Assembly: GCF_900095845.1 (NCBI RefSeq)
Contig: NZ_FMIX01000004.1
Coordinates: 69,501-133,500, forward strand
From: Streptococcus timonensis
GTDB lineage: Bacteria > Bacillota > Bacilli > Lactobacillales > Streptococcaceae
Direction of reading: 5' to 3'
DNA: 64,000 nucleotides
A program made the position numbers and the translations under genes. The notes below the pieces were generated by a model. It did no database searches and had not been told where the DNA came from. It saw only the letters and a program-made list of their open reading frames with translations. Shown in pieces: positions 55,813-64,000 of this stretch (the stretch's first letter is position 1; every line of letters starts with the position of its first letter).

Positions 55813-56126
55813 TTTCTCCTAAAAATATTGAAGAGTTAGCAAATCTAGTAGAGCAGGATGGCAAGAAGGTCTTCCTTTTTGTTGCGGATTGGTGTGGCGA
55901 TTGCCGTTATATCTATCCTGCCTTGTCAGAGATTGAAGAGACAAATCCAGAGTTCACTTTTATACGGGTAGACCGAGATGAGTACATGGAACTTGCTAAA
56001 CTTTGGGATGTATACGGGATTCCAAGTCTTGTTGTTTTAGACAAGGACAAGGAGATTGGACGTTTTGTCAATCGTGACCGTAAAACCAAGGGGCAAATCA
56101 ATGACTTTTTAGCAAGTTTGAAATAG
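55809..56126 (+). CDS. Thioredoxin-like protein
   Basis: 105 residues. Thioredoxin fold with redox motif DWCGDCRYIYP (CGDC instead of CGPC) near residue 30 and the cis-Pro loop GIPSLVV (~75). It is cytoplasmic. It sits in an operon with DUF4651 and ytpR, like ytpP-ytpQ-ytpR in Bacillus. The redox partner is unknown. Confidence 0.92.
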   Translation: MISPKNIEELANLVEQDGKKVFLFVADWCGDCRYIYPALSEIEETNPEFTFIRVDRDEYMELAKLWDVYGIPSLVVLDKDKEIGRFVNRDRKTKGQINDFLASLK

Positions 56127-56135
56127 GAGAAAAGA

Positions 56136-56762
56136 ATGATTTTTACATATAATAAAGAACATGTCGGCGATGTCCTTATGGTCATCGTGAAAAACAGTGG
56201 AGATGCCAAGCTAGATGTTGAGCGTAAAGGTAATGTAGCGCGTGTTTTCCTAAAAGAAACTGGTGAGACTGTCGCTTGGAACATTTTTGAAGTTTCTAGC
56301 ATGTTTGAGATCGCTGAGCCCGGGCAAGTCTTTTTAACTGACGAGCAAGTAGCACGTTTGAACCAAGAATTGCAAGAAGAAGGATTTGCTGAAGAAATCA
56401 TCAATGACAAGGAACCCAAATTTGTGGTTGGAGAAATTGTAGAAATGGTTGCGCATCCAGATAGTGACCACCTCAATATCTGTCAAGTGGCAGTTGCGAG
56501 TGATAAAACAGTACAAATCGTTGCTGGTGCTCCCAATGCACGTGTTGGTTTGAAAACCATTGTCGCTCTTCCTGGGGCCATGATGCCAAAAGGCAATCTC
56601 ATTTTCCCAGGGGAACTTCGTGGGGAAAAGAGTTTTGGAATGATGTGTAGTCCTCGTGAACTTGCCTTGCCAAATGCTCCACAAAAACGTTGGGTCATTG
56701 AATTGTCAGACGACCAGGTAGTTGGAACACCCTTTGATCCAGCTAAGCACTGGACTGCTTAA
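56136..56762 (+). CDS. ytpR: YtpR family tRNA-binding protein
   Basis: 208 residues. N-terminal DUF4479-type domain (~1-85) and C-terminal EMAP/Trbp111 tRNA-binding domain (~90-205: VVGEIVEMVAHPDSDHLNICQV, IVAGAPNARVGLKTIVALPGA, MMCSPRELALPN). Related to the N-terminus of PheT. It probably binds tRNA; the cellular role is not established. Confidence 0.93.
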   Translation: MIFTYNKEHVGDVLMVIVKNSGDAKLDVERKGNVARVFLKETGETVAWNIFEVSSMFEIAEPGQVFLTDEQVARLNQELQEEGFAEEIINDKEPKFVVGEIVEMVAHPDSDHLNICQVAVASDKTVQIVAGAPNARVGLKTIVALPGAMMPKGNLIFPGELRGEKSFGMMCSPRELALPNAPQKRWVIELSDDQVVGTPFDPAKHWTA

Positions 56763-56803
56763 TCACTAAAAGTGATTTATAATCTTTGCTTGAGGAAAAT
56801 AGG

Positions 56804-57565
56804 ATGGCAAAAAATGTAGTCATTACAGGTGCAACATCAGGTATCGGTGAAGCCATTGCGCGTGCATATCTAGAGAAAGGTGAGAATGTTGTACTCACAG
56901 GGCGTCGAACAGAAAGGCTCAAAACTCTAAAAACTGAGTTCGCAGAAGCCTTTCCAAATCAAAAAGTCTGGACCTTTCCGTTAGATGTTACAGATATGAG
57001 CATGGTAAAGATTGTTTGTTCAGAAATTTTAGAGACAGTAGGTCAGGTTGATATTTTGGTCAATAATGCTGGACTGGCTCTCGATTTAGCACCCTATCAG
57101 GACTATGAAGAGTTGGATATGTTGACCATGCTGGATACCAATGTCAAGGGTTTAATGGCAGTTACGCGTTGCCTCTTGCCTTCCATGGTAGCAGCTAATC
57201 AAGGCCATATCATTAATATGGGTTCTACTGCAGGGATTTACGCCTATGCTGGTGCAGCAGTCTATTCAGCAACCAAGGCTGCAGTTAAAACTTTTTCAGA
57301 CGGGCTTCGGATTGACACCATTGCGACAGATATCAAGGTGACCACTATTCAGCCAGGAATTGTAGAAACTGATTTTTCAAAAGTCCGTTTCCATGGAGAT
57401 GAGGCACGGGCGGCGACGGTCTATCAGGGACTCGAAGCCTTGCAGGCGCAAGATATCGCTGATACTGTCGTTTATGTGACCAGTCAACCACGACGAGTAC
57501 AAATCACAGATATGACTATCATGGCCAATCAACAAGCAACTGGATTTATGATTCACAGAGATTAA
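56804..57565 (+). CDS. SDR family NAD(P)-dependent oxidoreductase
   Basis: 253 residues from ATG 56804 (GAGGAAAATAGG upstream). Classical short-chain dehydrogenase: TGATSGIGEAIARAYL (cofactor loop), DILVNNAGLAL, catalytic Ser in NMGSTAGIYAY and YSATKAAVKTF (Y-x3-K). Close to YdfG-type serine/3-hydroxy acid dehydrogenases. TGRRTERL after the second strand suggests NADP preference. Substrate not certain. A terminator follows. Confidence 0.92.
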   Translation: MAKNVVITGATSGIGEAIARAYLEKGENVVLTGRRTERLKTLKTEFAEAFPNQKVWTFPLDVTDMSMVKIVCSEILETVGQVDILVNNAGLALDLAPYQDYEELDMLTMLDTNVKGLMAVTRCLLPSMVAANQGHIINMGSTAGIYAYAGAAVYSATKAAVKTFSDGLRIDTIATDIKVTTIQPGIVETDFSKVRFHGDEARAATVYQGLEALQAQDIADTVVYVTSQPRRVQITDMTIMANQQATGFMIHRD

Positions 57566-57573
57566 TATTATTA

Positions 57574-57602
57574 AAAAAGTTACAAATCTTGTAACTTTTT
57601 TT
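57574..57602 (+). terminator. Terminator after the SDR gene
   Basis: 12-bp stem (57574-57585 with 57589-57600), ATC loop, T run. Confidence 0.9.
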
Positions 57603-57609
57603 GTATTCT

Positions 57610-57617
57610 TCCGAATT
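57610..57617 (+). promoter_or_regulatory. Possible degenerate com-box (ComX/SigX) before ssbB
   Basis: TCCGAATT matches 6 of 8 bases of the com-box TACGAATA, lies 20 nt before the ssbB ATG, and has a T-rich tract upstream. The gene identity supports it; the mismatches argue for caution. Confidence 0.5.
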
Positions 57618-57637
57618 ATTAAGTAGGAGGATGAAAA

Positions 57638-58033
57638 ATGTATAATAAAGTTATTATGATTGGACGTTTAACGTCTACACCAGAATTGCACAAAACCAAC
57701 AATGACAAGTCAGTGGCTCGTGCGACTATTGCCATTAATCGTCGTTTCAAGGATCAAAACGGGGAACGTGAAGCGGACTTCATCAATATTGTTGTCTGGG
57801 GGAAATTGGCTGAAACTTTGGCTAGCTATGCAAGCAAAGGTAGTCTCATTTCTGTAGACGGGGAGCTTCGTACCCGTAAGTTCGAGAAGAATGGTCAGAC
57901 TAACTATGTGACCGAGGTTCTCGCTACAGGCTTCCAACTTTTAGAAAGTCGTGCCCAACGTGCTATGCGTGAAAATAATGCAGGCCAAGACTTAGCAGAT
58001 CTAGTTTTGGAAGAGGAGGAACTTCCCTTTTAA
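57638..58033 (+). CDS. ssbB: Single-stranded DNA-binding protein SsbB
   Basis: 131 residues, the short form. OB-fold (MYNKVIMIGRLTSTPELHKT, ATIAINRRFKDQNGEREADFINIVVWGKLAE, SLISVDGELRTRKFEK in blocks) and a short acidic C-terminal tip EEEELPF for partner binding. The length and lack of a long Gly-rich linker mark the competence-type SsbB, which protects imported ssDNA in transformation. A degenerate com-box lies upstream. It is followed by a repeat element and then groES. Confidence 0.9.
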   Translation: MYNKVIMIGRLTSTPELHKTNNDKSVARATIAINRRFKDQNGEREADFINIVVWGKLAETLASYASKGSLISVDGELRTRKFEKNGQTNYVTEVLATGFQLLESRAQRAMRENNAGQDLADLVLEEEELPF

Positions 58034-58041
58034 AATGATAG

Positions 58042-58216
58042 GAGGCTGGGACAAAAGTCCTAGCCTCTCAATTGTCTTTGGGTTGTCAAGCAAGACGCAG
58101 TGGTTGAGTGGGCTCTACTACGCTGATTTCATCAGCTTTTACAGCCCTACTCAACTGTGCGGAGGTGGGACGACGAAATCGAATTCTAACGAATTACCGA
58201 TTTCTGTCCCACTCTC
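58042..58216. repeat. 175-bp palindromic intergenic element between ssbB and groES
   Basis: Imperfect inverted ends (GAGGCTGGGACAAAA and, inverted, GAGAGTGGGACAGAA). The left end folds into an 11-bp hairpin (58042-58052/58057-58067). The centre is a long near-perfect palindrome between GTTGAGT (58103) and ACTCAAC (58155) with a tip GCTGAT-TTC-ATCAGC. It carries no gene. From recall, similar sequence is dispersed between genes in S. mitis / S. oralis genomes, so it is probably a MITE-like repeat and may end ssbB transcription. Confidence 0.7.
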
Positions 58217-58245
58217 TTTTTTATGCTATATATCAGACTTTTTTC

Positions 58246-58273
58246 TTGACTATTTTTGACCAAGTGATACAAT
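58246..58273 (+). promoter_or_regulatory. Promoter of groESL
   Basis: TTGACT (58246-58251), 16-bp spacer, extended -10 TGA-TACAAT (58265-58273). Confidence 0.8.
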
Positions 58274-58284
58274 AGAACTATGGT

Positions 58285-58311
58285 TTAGCACTCATATACA
58301 AAGAGTGCTAA
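58285..58311 (+). promoter_or_regulatory. CIRCE operator of groESL
   Basis: TTAGCACTC-N9-GAGTGCTAA, a perfect CIRCE element, just downstream of the -10. Confidence 0.96.
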
Positions 58312-58340
58312 CAATATGATTGTATTATGGAGGAAGACAA

Positions 58341-58625
58341 ATGTTGAAACCATTAGGAGACCGTGTGGTCTTGAAAATTGAAGAAAAAGAACAAACTGCT
58401 GGGGGATTCGTCCTCGCAAAATCAGCCCAAGAAGAAACGAAAACAGCTACTGTAGTGGCTACTGGACAGGGTGTTCGTACCTTGAACGGTGAGTTAGTTG
58501 CTCCGAGTGTAAAAGTTGGAGATCAAGTTTTGGTAGAAGCTCATGCAGGCATTGATGTCAAAGATGGGGACGAAAAATACCTCATTGTAGGTGAAGCTAG
58601 TATCTTGGCAATCGTCGAAGAATAG
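58341..58625 (+). CDS. groES: Co-chaperonin GroES
   Basis: 94 residues from ATG 58341 behind GGAGGAAG. Family blocks: [17 protein letters not shown], mobile loop [28 protein letters not shown], and [17 protein letters not shown]. It caps the GroEL chamber. Expression is controlled by the CIRCE element at 58285-58311. groEL follows after 15 nt. Confidence 0.97.
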   Translation: MLKPLGDRVVLKIEEKEQTAGGFVLAKSAQEETKTATVVATGQGVRTLNGELVAPSVKVGDQVLVEAHAGIDVKDGDEKYLIVGEASILAIVEE

Positions 58626-60260
<1,635 letters not shown>

Positions 60261-60267
60261 TAAATAA

Positions 60268-60302
60268 AAACAGGTAGAAATCATAATTTCTACCTGTTTC
60301 TT
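60268..60302 (+). terminator. Terminator after groEL
   Basis: 14-bp stem (60268-60281 with 60286-60299), CATA loop. Confidence 0.9.
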
Positions 60303-60313
60303 TTGAATCACTT

Positions 60314-60345
60314 AAAAAGAGGGAGCTCAGCTTCCTCTTTTTTTA
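60314..60345. terminator. Second hairpin, probable serS terminator (minus strand)
   Basis: AAAAAGAGG / CCTCTTTTT stem with A and T tracts on both sides, just past the serS stop. Confidence 0.75.
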
Positions 60346-60355
60346 TATGAAATTG

Positions 60356-61630
60356 TTATGGTTTGATGACTTCAGCTCCACCCATGTATGGACGAAGGAC
60401 TTCAGGAATAGTTACAGAGCCATCTTCATTTTGATAGTTTTCAAGAATAGCAGCGACGGTACGTCCAACAGCAAGTCCAGAACCATTCAAGGTGTGGAGA
60501 AGTTTAACCTTACCATCTGCTTCATCACGGTAACGGATTTGGGCACGACGTGCTTGAAAATCTTCTGTATTTGAACAGCTTGAGATTTCTCGGTAGGTAT
60601 TTTGTGCTGGGATCCAAACTTCCAAGTCGTAAGTCTTAGCAGCTGAGAAGCCCATGTCTCCTGTAGAAAGAGCAACTACACGGTATGGCAAGTTTAGTTT
60701 TTGAAGAATGTTTTCAGCGTTAGCTGTCATCTTTTCAAGTTCTTCATATGATTCTTCAGGTTTAGCAAATTTCACCATTTCTACCTTGTGGAATTGGTGC
60801 AAACGGATCAAACCGCGAGTATCGCGACCAGCAGAACCAGCTTCAGAACGGAATGATGGACTCATAGCAGTAAAGTAGATTGGCAAGTCTTTTCCGTCAA
60901 GAATTTCATCACGGTAGTAGTTAGTCAAAGGTACTTCAGCTGTAGGAATGAGGACATAGTTGGTATCGCTGATCTCAAAAGTATCTTCCTTGAATTTTGG
61001 ATATTGGCCAGTACCAAACATAGAATCATGGTTAACCATGTAAGGGGTGATGACTTCAGTATAACCTTCCTTACCATGCTCATCTAGCATAAAGTTGTAG
61101 ATGGCACGTTCCAAGCGAGCTCCGAGGCCTTTATAGAAGAGGAAACGAGCTCCAGTGACTTTTCCACCACGTTCCCAGTCAAGAATACCAAGGTCTTCTC
61201 CGAGATCCCAGTGGGCTTTTGGTTCAAAGTCAAACTCACGAGGAGTTCCCCAACGGCGAACTTCTACGTTATCATCTTCGTCTGCCCCAATAGGAACACT
61301 GTCAGCTGGGATGTTTGGAAGAGTAGTGGTAAATTCTGTCAATTTAGCATCGATTTCCGCTAATTCTGCATCGAGTGCTTTGACTTCGGCAGATAGGGTT
61401 TGCATGGCAGCAATCTTGTCGTCAGCATTTTCCTTGTTGCGTTTAGCTTGGGCGATTTCAGCAGAGACCGTGTTACGCTCAGCTTTGAGGGTTTCGACCT
61501 TAACCAAGATGTCACGACGTTTAGCGTCGATTTCTTTCATCTCATTCAAGATAGCAGCGTCTACACCACGCGTAGCCAGTTTTTCAGCGACAGTGGCAAA
61601 GTCTGTACGAATACGTTTGATATCTAACAT
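60356..61630 (-). CDS. serS: Seryl-tRNA synthetase
   Basis: 424 residues from the ATG at 61630 behind AAAGGAGGACTT; the upstream open frame is leader RNA. N-terminal coiled-coil arm (~28-105) that grips tRNA-Ser, then class II core: motif 2 [26 protein letters not shown] and motif 3 around [18 protein letters not shown]. It charges tRNA with serine. The ~195-nt leader is a T-box riboswitch, so expression rises when tRNA-Ser is uncharged. Confidence 0.97.
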   Translation of the reverse strand: MLDIKRIRTDFATVAEKLATRGVDAAILNEMKEIDAKRRDILVKVETLKAERNTVSAEIAQAKRNKENADDKIAAMQTLSAEVKALDAELAEIDAKLTEFTTTLPNIPADSVPIGADEDDNVEVRRWGTPREFDFEPKAHWDLGEDLGILDWERGGKVTGARFLFYKGLGARLERAIYNFMLDEHGKEGYTEVITPYMVNHDSMFGTGQYPKFKEDTFEISDTNYVLIPTAEVPLTNYYRDEILDGKDLPIYFTAMSPSFRSEAGSAGRDTRGLIRLHQFHKVEMVKFAKPEESYEELEKMTANAENILQKLNLPYRVVALSTGDMGFSAAKTYDLEVWIPAQNTYREISSCSNTEDFQARRAQIRYRDEADGKVKLLHTLNGSGLAVGRTVAAILENYQNEDGSVTIPEVLRPYMGGAEVIKP

Positions 61631-61824
61631 AAGTCCTCCTTTATATGAAAAAAGCACACCTGTAAAAGCGTTGGAGTGGCAGAGCCACGGTTCCATCCAA
61701 CTTCACAGATGTGCACTTGATTGTGTATTTGATTTAAAACAACGGTAGAATTTCACTTATCCCCTCTATCTGCTCGCAGCACCCGCAGACTTTCTGAAAG
61801 AAGAGGATAACCTACTTATCCGTT
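61631..61824 (-). promoter_or_regulatory. T-box riboswitch leader of serS
   Basis: Read on the minus strand: stem I base CAACGG / CCGTTG, specifier loop ending GUGAAAUUCUACC with the serine codon UCU followed by A; T-box sequence UGGAUGGAACCGUGG (61685-61699); terminator stem 61701-61714 with 61654-61668, then U6. The T-box bulge can pair with the NCCA end of uncharged tRNA-Ser and form the antiterminator. Confidence 0.88.
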
Positions 61825-61830
61825 GCTATG

Positions 61831-61859
61831 ATTATACTAAACTTTCTATTTTTTTGCAA
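61831..61859 (-). promoter_or_regulatory. Promoter of serS
   Basis: Minus strand TTGCAA (61854-61859), 17-bp spacer, TATAAT (61831-61836). The -35 lies inside the end of manO. Confidence 0.75.
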
Positions 61860-62217
61860 ATAGATTTTTGATTTTACGACCGATGATTTGGAGTAAGGTT
61901 GGAAGCTTCACAACCTTTTCATTTCCGATTTTTTCCCGAGCAATTTTAAGAATTTTTCCGGAGTCTTTTGAGGCAAAGAGGAATTTTCCTTGGTCTGTAA
62001 AAACTTCAAAATGACGACTAACCTTACGGCCTGAAACATTGGCTCCGATTTGATTAACGCTAGACCATGGGATTTGAATATAATCCTCAATATTGCGATC
62101 CGAGTAAAACTCCAAGGCTTGGTCTCCTACCAGAAATTTTCCAACTTTTCCTTGTATAGAGAGGTAAGAAGTTCCAGTAGTTTGTATGTCAATGACCTTG
62201 TTAAGAGATTGTGCCAT
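61846..62217 (-). CDS. manO: ManO / DUF956 family protein
   Basis: 123 residues, DUF956 family: VIDIQTTGTSYLSIQGKVGKFLVGDQALEFYSDRN, IQIPWSSVNQIGANV and a basic C-terminal tail. The family is often linked with mannose-PTS operons (name manO), where its role is not well defined; here it lies between lysC and serS. It starts 2 nt after lysC, so it is co-transcribed. Confidence 0.9.
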   Translation of the reverse strand: MAQSLNKVIDIQTTGTSYLSIQGKVGKFLVGDQALEFYSDRNIEDYIQIPWSSVNQIGANVSGRKVSRHFEVFTDQGKFLFASKDSGKILKIAREKIGNEKVVKLPTLLQIIGRKIKNLFAKK

Positions 62218-62219
62218 GA

Positions 62220-63584
62220 TTAATCTTCCTTACTTTCACCGAAAAAGGCATGGTATAGAGCCTTGATAGCAGCTTTTTCTTGGTCTTTTTGAACTACGAA
62301 CATGATAGAAACTTCGCTCGATCCTTGAGACATCATTTGAATGTTGATCTTGTTTTCTGAAAGTGCGCGAGTAGCTGTAGCAGTTACCCCGATATGACTC
62401 TTCATTTTTTCGCCAACAATCATGATAATAGAGAGATCGTGTTCGATTTCAGCATGGTCAACTTCAGCTTTTTGAACAAGTTGACGGAGGATTTCTTCCT
62501 CTTTGATTGGTGTGAGTTCACGTTCACGAAGGATGATAGATAGGTCATCGATACCAGTTGGCATATGTTCCCAACCAATATTCAGATCTTCTAGAATTTG
62601 AAGTACTTTACGACCAAAACCAACTTCGCGGTTCATGAGGTACTTGGACATATTGATGCTGACAAATCCAGCATCGCTGGCAATTCCGACTACAGGGAAT
62701 TTTTCATCGCTGTGTTGAAGGACGATGCGAGTACCTGGATGGTCAGGATTGTTAGTATTTTTGATAACCAAAGGAATTTTTCCGCGATAGGCAGGGAGAA
62801 GGGCTTCATCGTGAAGGACAGAAAAACCTGCATAGGCTAACTCACGCATCTCACGGTAGGTTAATTCTGGAATCGAGTGTGGTTGGTGGATGATACCAGG
62901 GTGGGCAGCAAAGATTCCATCTACATCAGTAAAGTTTTCATAGAGGTCAGCCTTAACACCTGCGGCGATGATAGAACCAGTAATATCTGAGCCACCACGA
63001 GAGAAGGTACAAATTTGATCTTCCTTAGTGACACCAAAGAAACCTGGGATAACAAGAACTTCTGGACTTTTATTGAGTTCTTCAATTTTGTCATAACTTG
63101 AAGGAATGATACGAGCATTTCCAGGTTCGCTTGTTACAACAATACCAGCTTCTCGCGGATGAACATAGCGAGCCTCTAATCCATTTTGGTTAAAGTAAGC
63201 TGCAATGAGTTTGGCGTTATTATTTTCTCCCGCAGCCAAGAAAGTATCGTAAAGAAACTCATTGTCTTCAATCGGAAGGGTCGCAAGAGAACGGATACTT
63301 TTTGAGATTTTCTCTAGTACTGCTGGTTTGAGTTTTAATTCACTGACCATGGCAGCATAGCGTTCGATAATCCAGTTTTGACTTTTACTAATATCATTTC
63401 CAGCAACATAGTCACGGTAGTATTTAATTAAGGCATCTGTTACCTTTGTATCTTCAGAATCTCGTTTTCCTGGAGCAGAAACAACTACAAAACGTCGTTC
63501 AGGATCGCTCTTTACAATATTTAAAACTTTTTCTAACTGACTAGCAGAGGCAAGTGAACTTCCCCCAAATTTTACAACCTTCAT
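62220..63584 (-). CDS. lysC: Aspartate kinase
   Basis: 454 residues. It makes aspartyl phosphate for Lys/Thr/Met and cell-wall lysine. N-terminal kinase domain (VVKFGGSSLAS, FSRGGSDITGS, TDVDGIFAAHP) and two C-terminal ACT domains (~310-450: FVSINMSKYLMNREVGF, IMIVGEKM). The ATG follows TAGGAGTACTT. Strong minus-strand promoter at 63614-63642; no lysine riboswitch fits in the ~25-nt leader. Confidence 0.96.
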   Translation of the reverse strand: MKVVKFGGSSLASASQLEKVLNIVKSDPERRFVVVSAPGKRDSEDTKVTDALIKYYRDYVAGNDISKSQNWIIERYAAMVSELKLKPAVLEKISKSIRSLATLPIEDNEFLYDTFLAAGENNNAKLIAAYFNQNGLEARYVHPREAGIVVTSEPGNARIIPSSYDKIEELNKSPEVLVIPGFFGVTKEDQICTFSRGGSDITGSIIAAGVKADLYENFTDVDGIFAAHPGIIHQPHSIPELTYREMRELAYAGFSVLHDEALLPAYRGKIPLVIKNTNNPDHPGTRIVLQHSDEKFPVVGIASDAGFVSINMSKYLMNREVGFGRKVLQILEDLNIGWEHMPTGIDDLSIILRERELTPIKEEEILRQLVQKAEVDHAEIEHDLSIIMIVGEKMKSHIGVTATATRALSENKINIQMMSQGSSEVSIMFVVQKDQEKAAIKALYHAFFGESKED

Positions 63585-63613
63585 AAGTACTCCTAAAGTA
63601 AGTATTTTATACG

Positions 63614-63642
63614 ATTATAGCAGAAAGAGAACCTTTTTTCAA
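63614..63642 (-). promoter_or_regulatory. Promoter of lysC-manO
   Basis: Minus strand TTGAAA (63637-63642), 17-bp spacer, extended -10 TGC-TATAAT (hexamer 63614-63619). Confidence 0.8.
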
Positions 63643-63767
63643 TCGAGGATGTGGAAGGCAATCTCAATCTAAGATATTGTTGAGCGTTTATGAGTTGTCT
63701 ATTAGGATTTGATAGATTAAATACAAAACAGAAAAAATCGGCTGATACACTTTTAATCATTTTTTCC

Positions 63768-63796
63768 TTGTGCAAAAATTTATAAAAAGATATAAT
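63768..63796 (+). promoter_or_regulatory. Promoter of fabM
   Basis: TTGTGC (63768-63773), 17-bp spacer, TATAAT (63791-63796). The AT-rich leader contains TTTGAAAAT-type sequence, but no clear FabT palindrome was found. Confidence 0.65.
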
Positions 63797-63844
63797 TTGA
63801 AAATAAAATAATTTAAAAATCTTTGAAAACGAAAAGGAGTGGAT

Positions 63845-64000
63845 ATGAATCATATTATTTATCAAGTTCAAGATGATCTAGCAATCATTACCTTAAATCG
63901 TCCAGAAGTGGCAAATGGTTTCCATATCCCAATGTGTGAAGAAATCTTAGAAGCCTTGAACCTAGCTGAAAAGGATGGAGCAGTTTCTTACATATTGATC
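63845..64000 (+). CDS. fabM: Trans-2-decenoyl-ACP isomerase FabM (3' end outside window)
   Basis: First 52 residues of a crotonase-family enzyme ([23 protein letters not shown]), interrupted by the end of the window. RBS AAAGGAGTGG. In streptococci the crotonase gene downstream of lysC and before the fab cluster is fabM (phaB), which makes the cis double bond of unsaturated fatty acids. The call rests on this position and the N-terminal crotonase pattern. Confidence 0.85.
   Translation, partial: MNHIIYQVQDDLAIITLNRPEVANGFHIPMCEEILEALNLAEKDGAVSYILI

Noticed and set aside
53518..57565. Possible new defence island made of DUF genes
   Set aside because: The DUF genes are small conserved streptococcal families in ordinary operons; there is no nuclease, integrase or composition shift that would suggest a defence or mobile island.
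58035..58259. 74-aa open frame after ssbB
   Set aside because: Coincides with the palindromic repeat element; no ribosome binding site and composition explained by the repeat.
61155..61748. 197-aa open frame antisense to serS and its T-box
   Set aside because: Ser/Ala/Arg-rich antisense shadow of serS that runs across the T-box leader; no family pattern.
63585..63613. Lysine riboswitch upstream of lysC
   Set aside because: The leader between the promoter and the start codon is only about 25 nt, far too short.
63593..63871. 92-aa open frame on the minus strand between lysC and fabM
   Set aside because: Overlaps the lysC promoter and fabM start, is AT-rich and has no family pattern.

Overview
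This window is a stretch of low-GC Firmicute chromosome that fits a mitis-group Streptococcus (S. mitis / S. oralis / S. infantis type). The diagnostic points are the folP-folC-folE-folBK (sulABCD-type) folate operon, the murM-murN pair beside estA and an RNase J2 gene, the rsmH-ftsL-pbp2X-mraY cluster, hit/ecsAB/ccrZ/trmB, ssbB next to groESL, and serS-manO-lysC-fabM. Several proteins are clearly diverged from what I remember of S. pneumoniae (MurM, MurN, Pbp2X, the IF2 linker), so a non-pneumococcal relative is more likely. The species call is inference. I see no prophage, insertion sequence, CRISPR array, rRNA or tRNA gene.

Layout. 1-4200: end of an rRNA pseudouridine synthase gene, yidD, pepA, a bacteriocin-immunity-like gene and a reverse-strand Na/Pi transporter. 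4190-9190: pgk and the folate operon. 9230-19800: DUF960, ccpA, asparaginase, a HAD/MazG-like fusion, a universal stress protein, a phosphodiesterase, an Rrf2 regulator, a decayed DUF218 gene, a methyltransferase, recJ and a secreted LysM-CHAP protein. 20150-28000: rnjB, estA, murM, murN, a membrane zinc protease and uvrC. 27960-33130: rsmH-ftsL-pbp2X-mraY and an aromatic-acid-exporter-like protein. 33200-36500: glnR-glnA with a textbook GlnR box, then a PadR regulator with two DUF2812 membrane proteins. 36520-42030: the hrcA-grpE-dnaK-dnaJ stress operon under two CIRCE operators, interrupted by unusual structured and repeated intergenic DNA. 42060-46830: two small membrane-associated proteins, hit, ecsAB, ccrZ and trmB. 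46860-52600: rimP-nusA-ylxR-ylxQ-infB-rbfA, the transcription/translation operon. 52700-57570: an EcsC-family protein, the DUF1858-DUF438-DUF1912 operon, DUF4651-thioredoxin-ytpR and an SDR oxidoreductase. 57600-60350: ssbB, a palindromic intergenic element, CIRCE and groES-groEL. 60350-64000: reverse-strand serS behind a T-box leader, manO and lysC, then the start of fabM.

Most of the window is conserved housekeeping. The genes join into cell-wall synthesis and branching (pbp2X, mraY, murMN), folate supply, protein folding (HrcA/CIRCE regulon), nitrogen control (GlnR) and carbon control (CcpA). I did not find a clearly new multi-gene defence or biosynthetic system. The points most worth a second look lie between genes and at gene starts: three genes whose ATG sits exactly 6 nt after an extended -10 (probable leaderless mRNAs), a rimP gene without a standard start codon at the expected place, a BOX-like folded element between grpE and dnaK, a 114-bp tandem repeat between dnaK and dnaJ, a 175-bp palindromic element between ssbB and groES, and paired repeats over the padR promoter.
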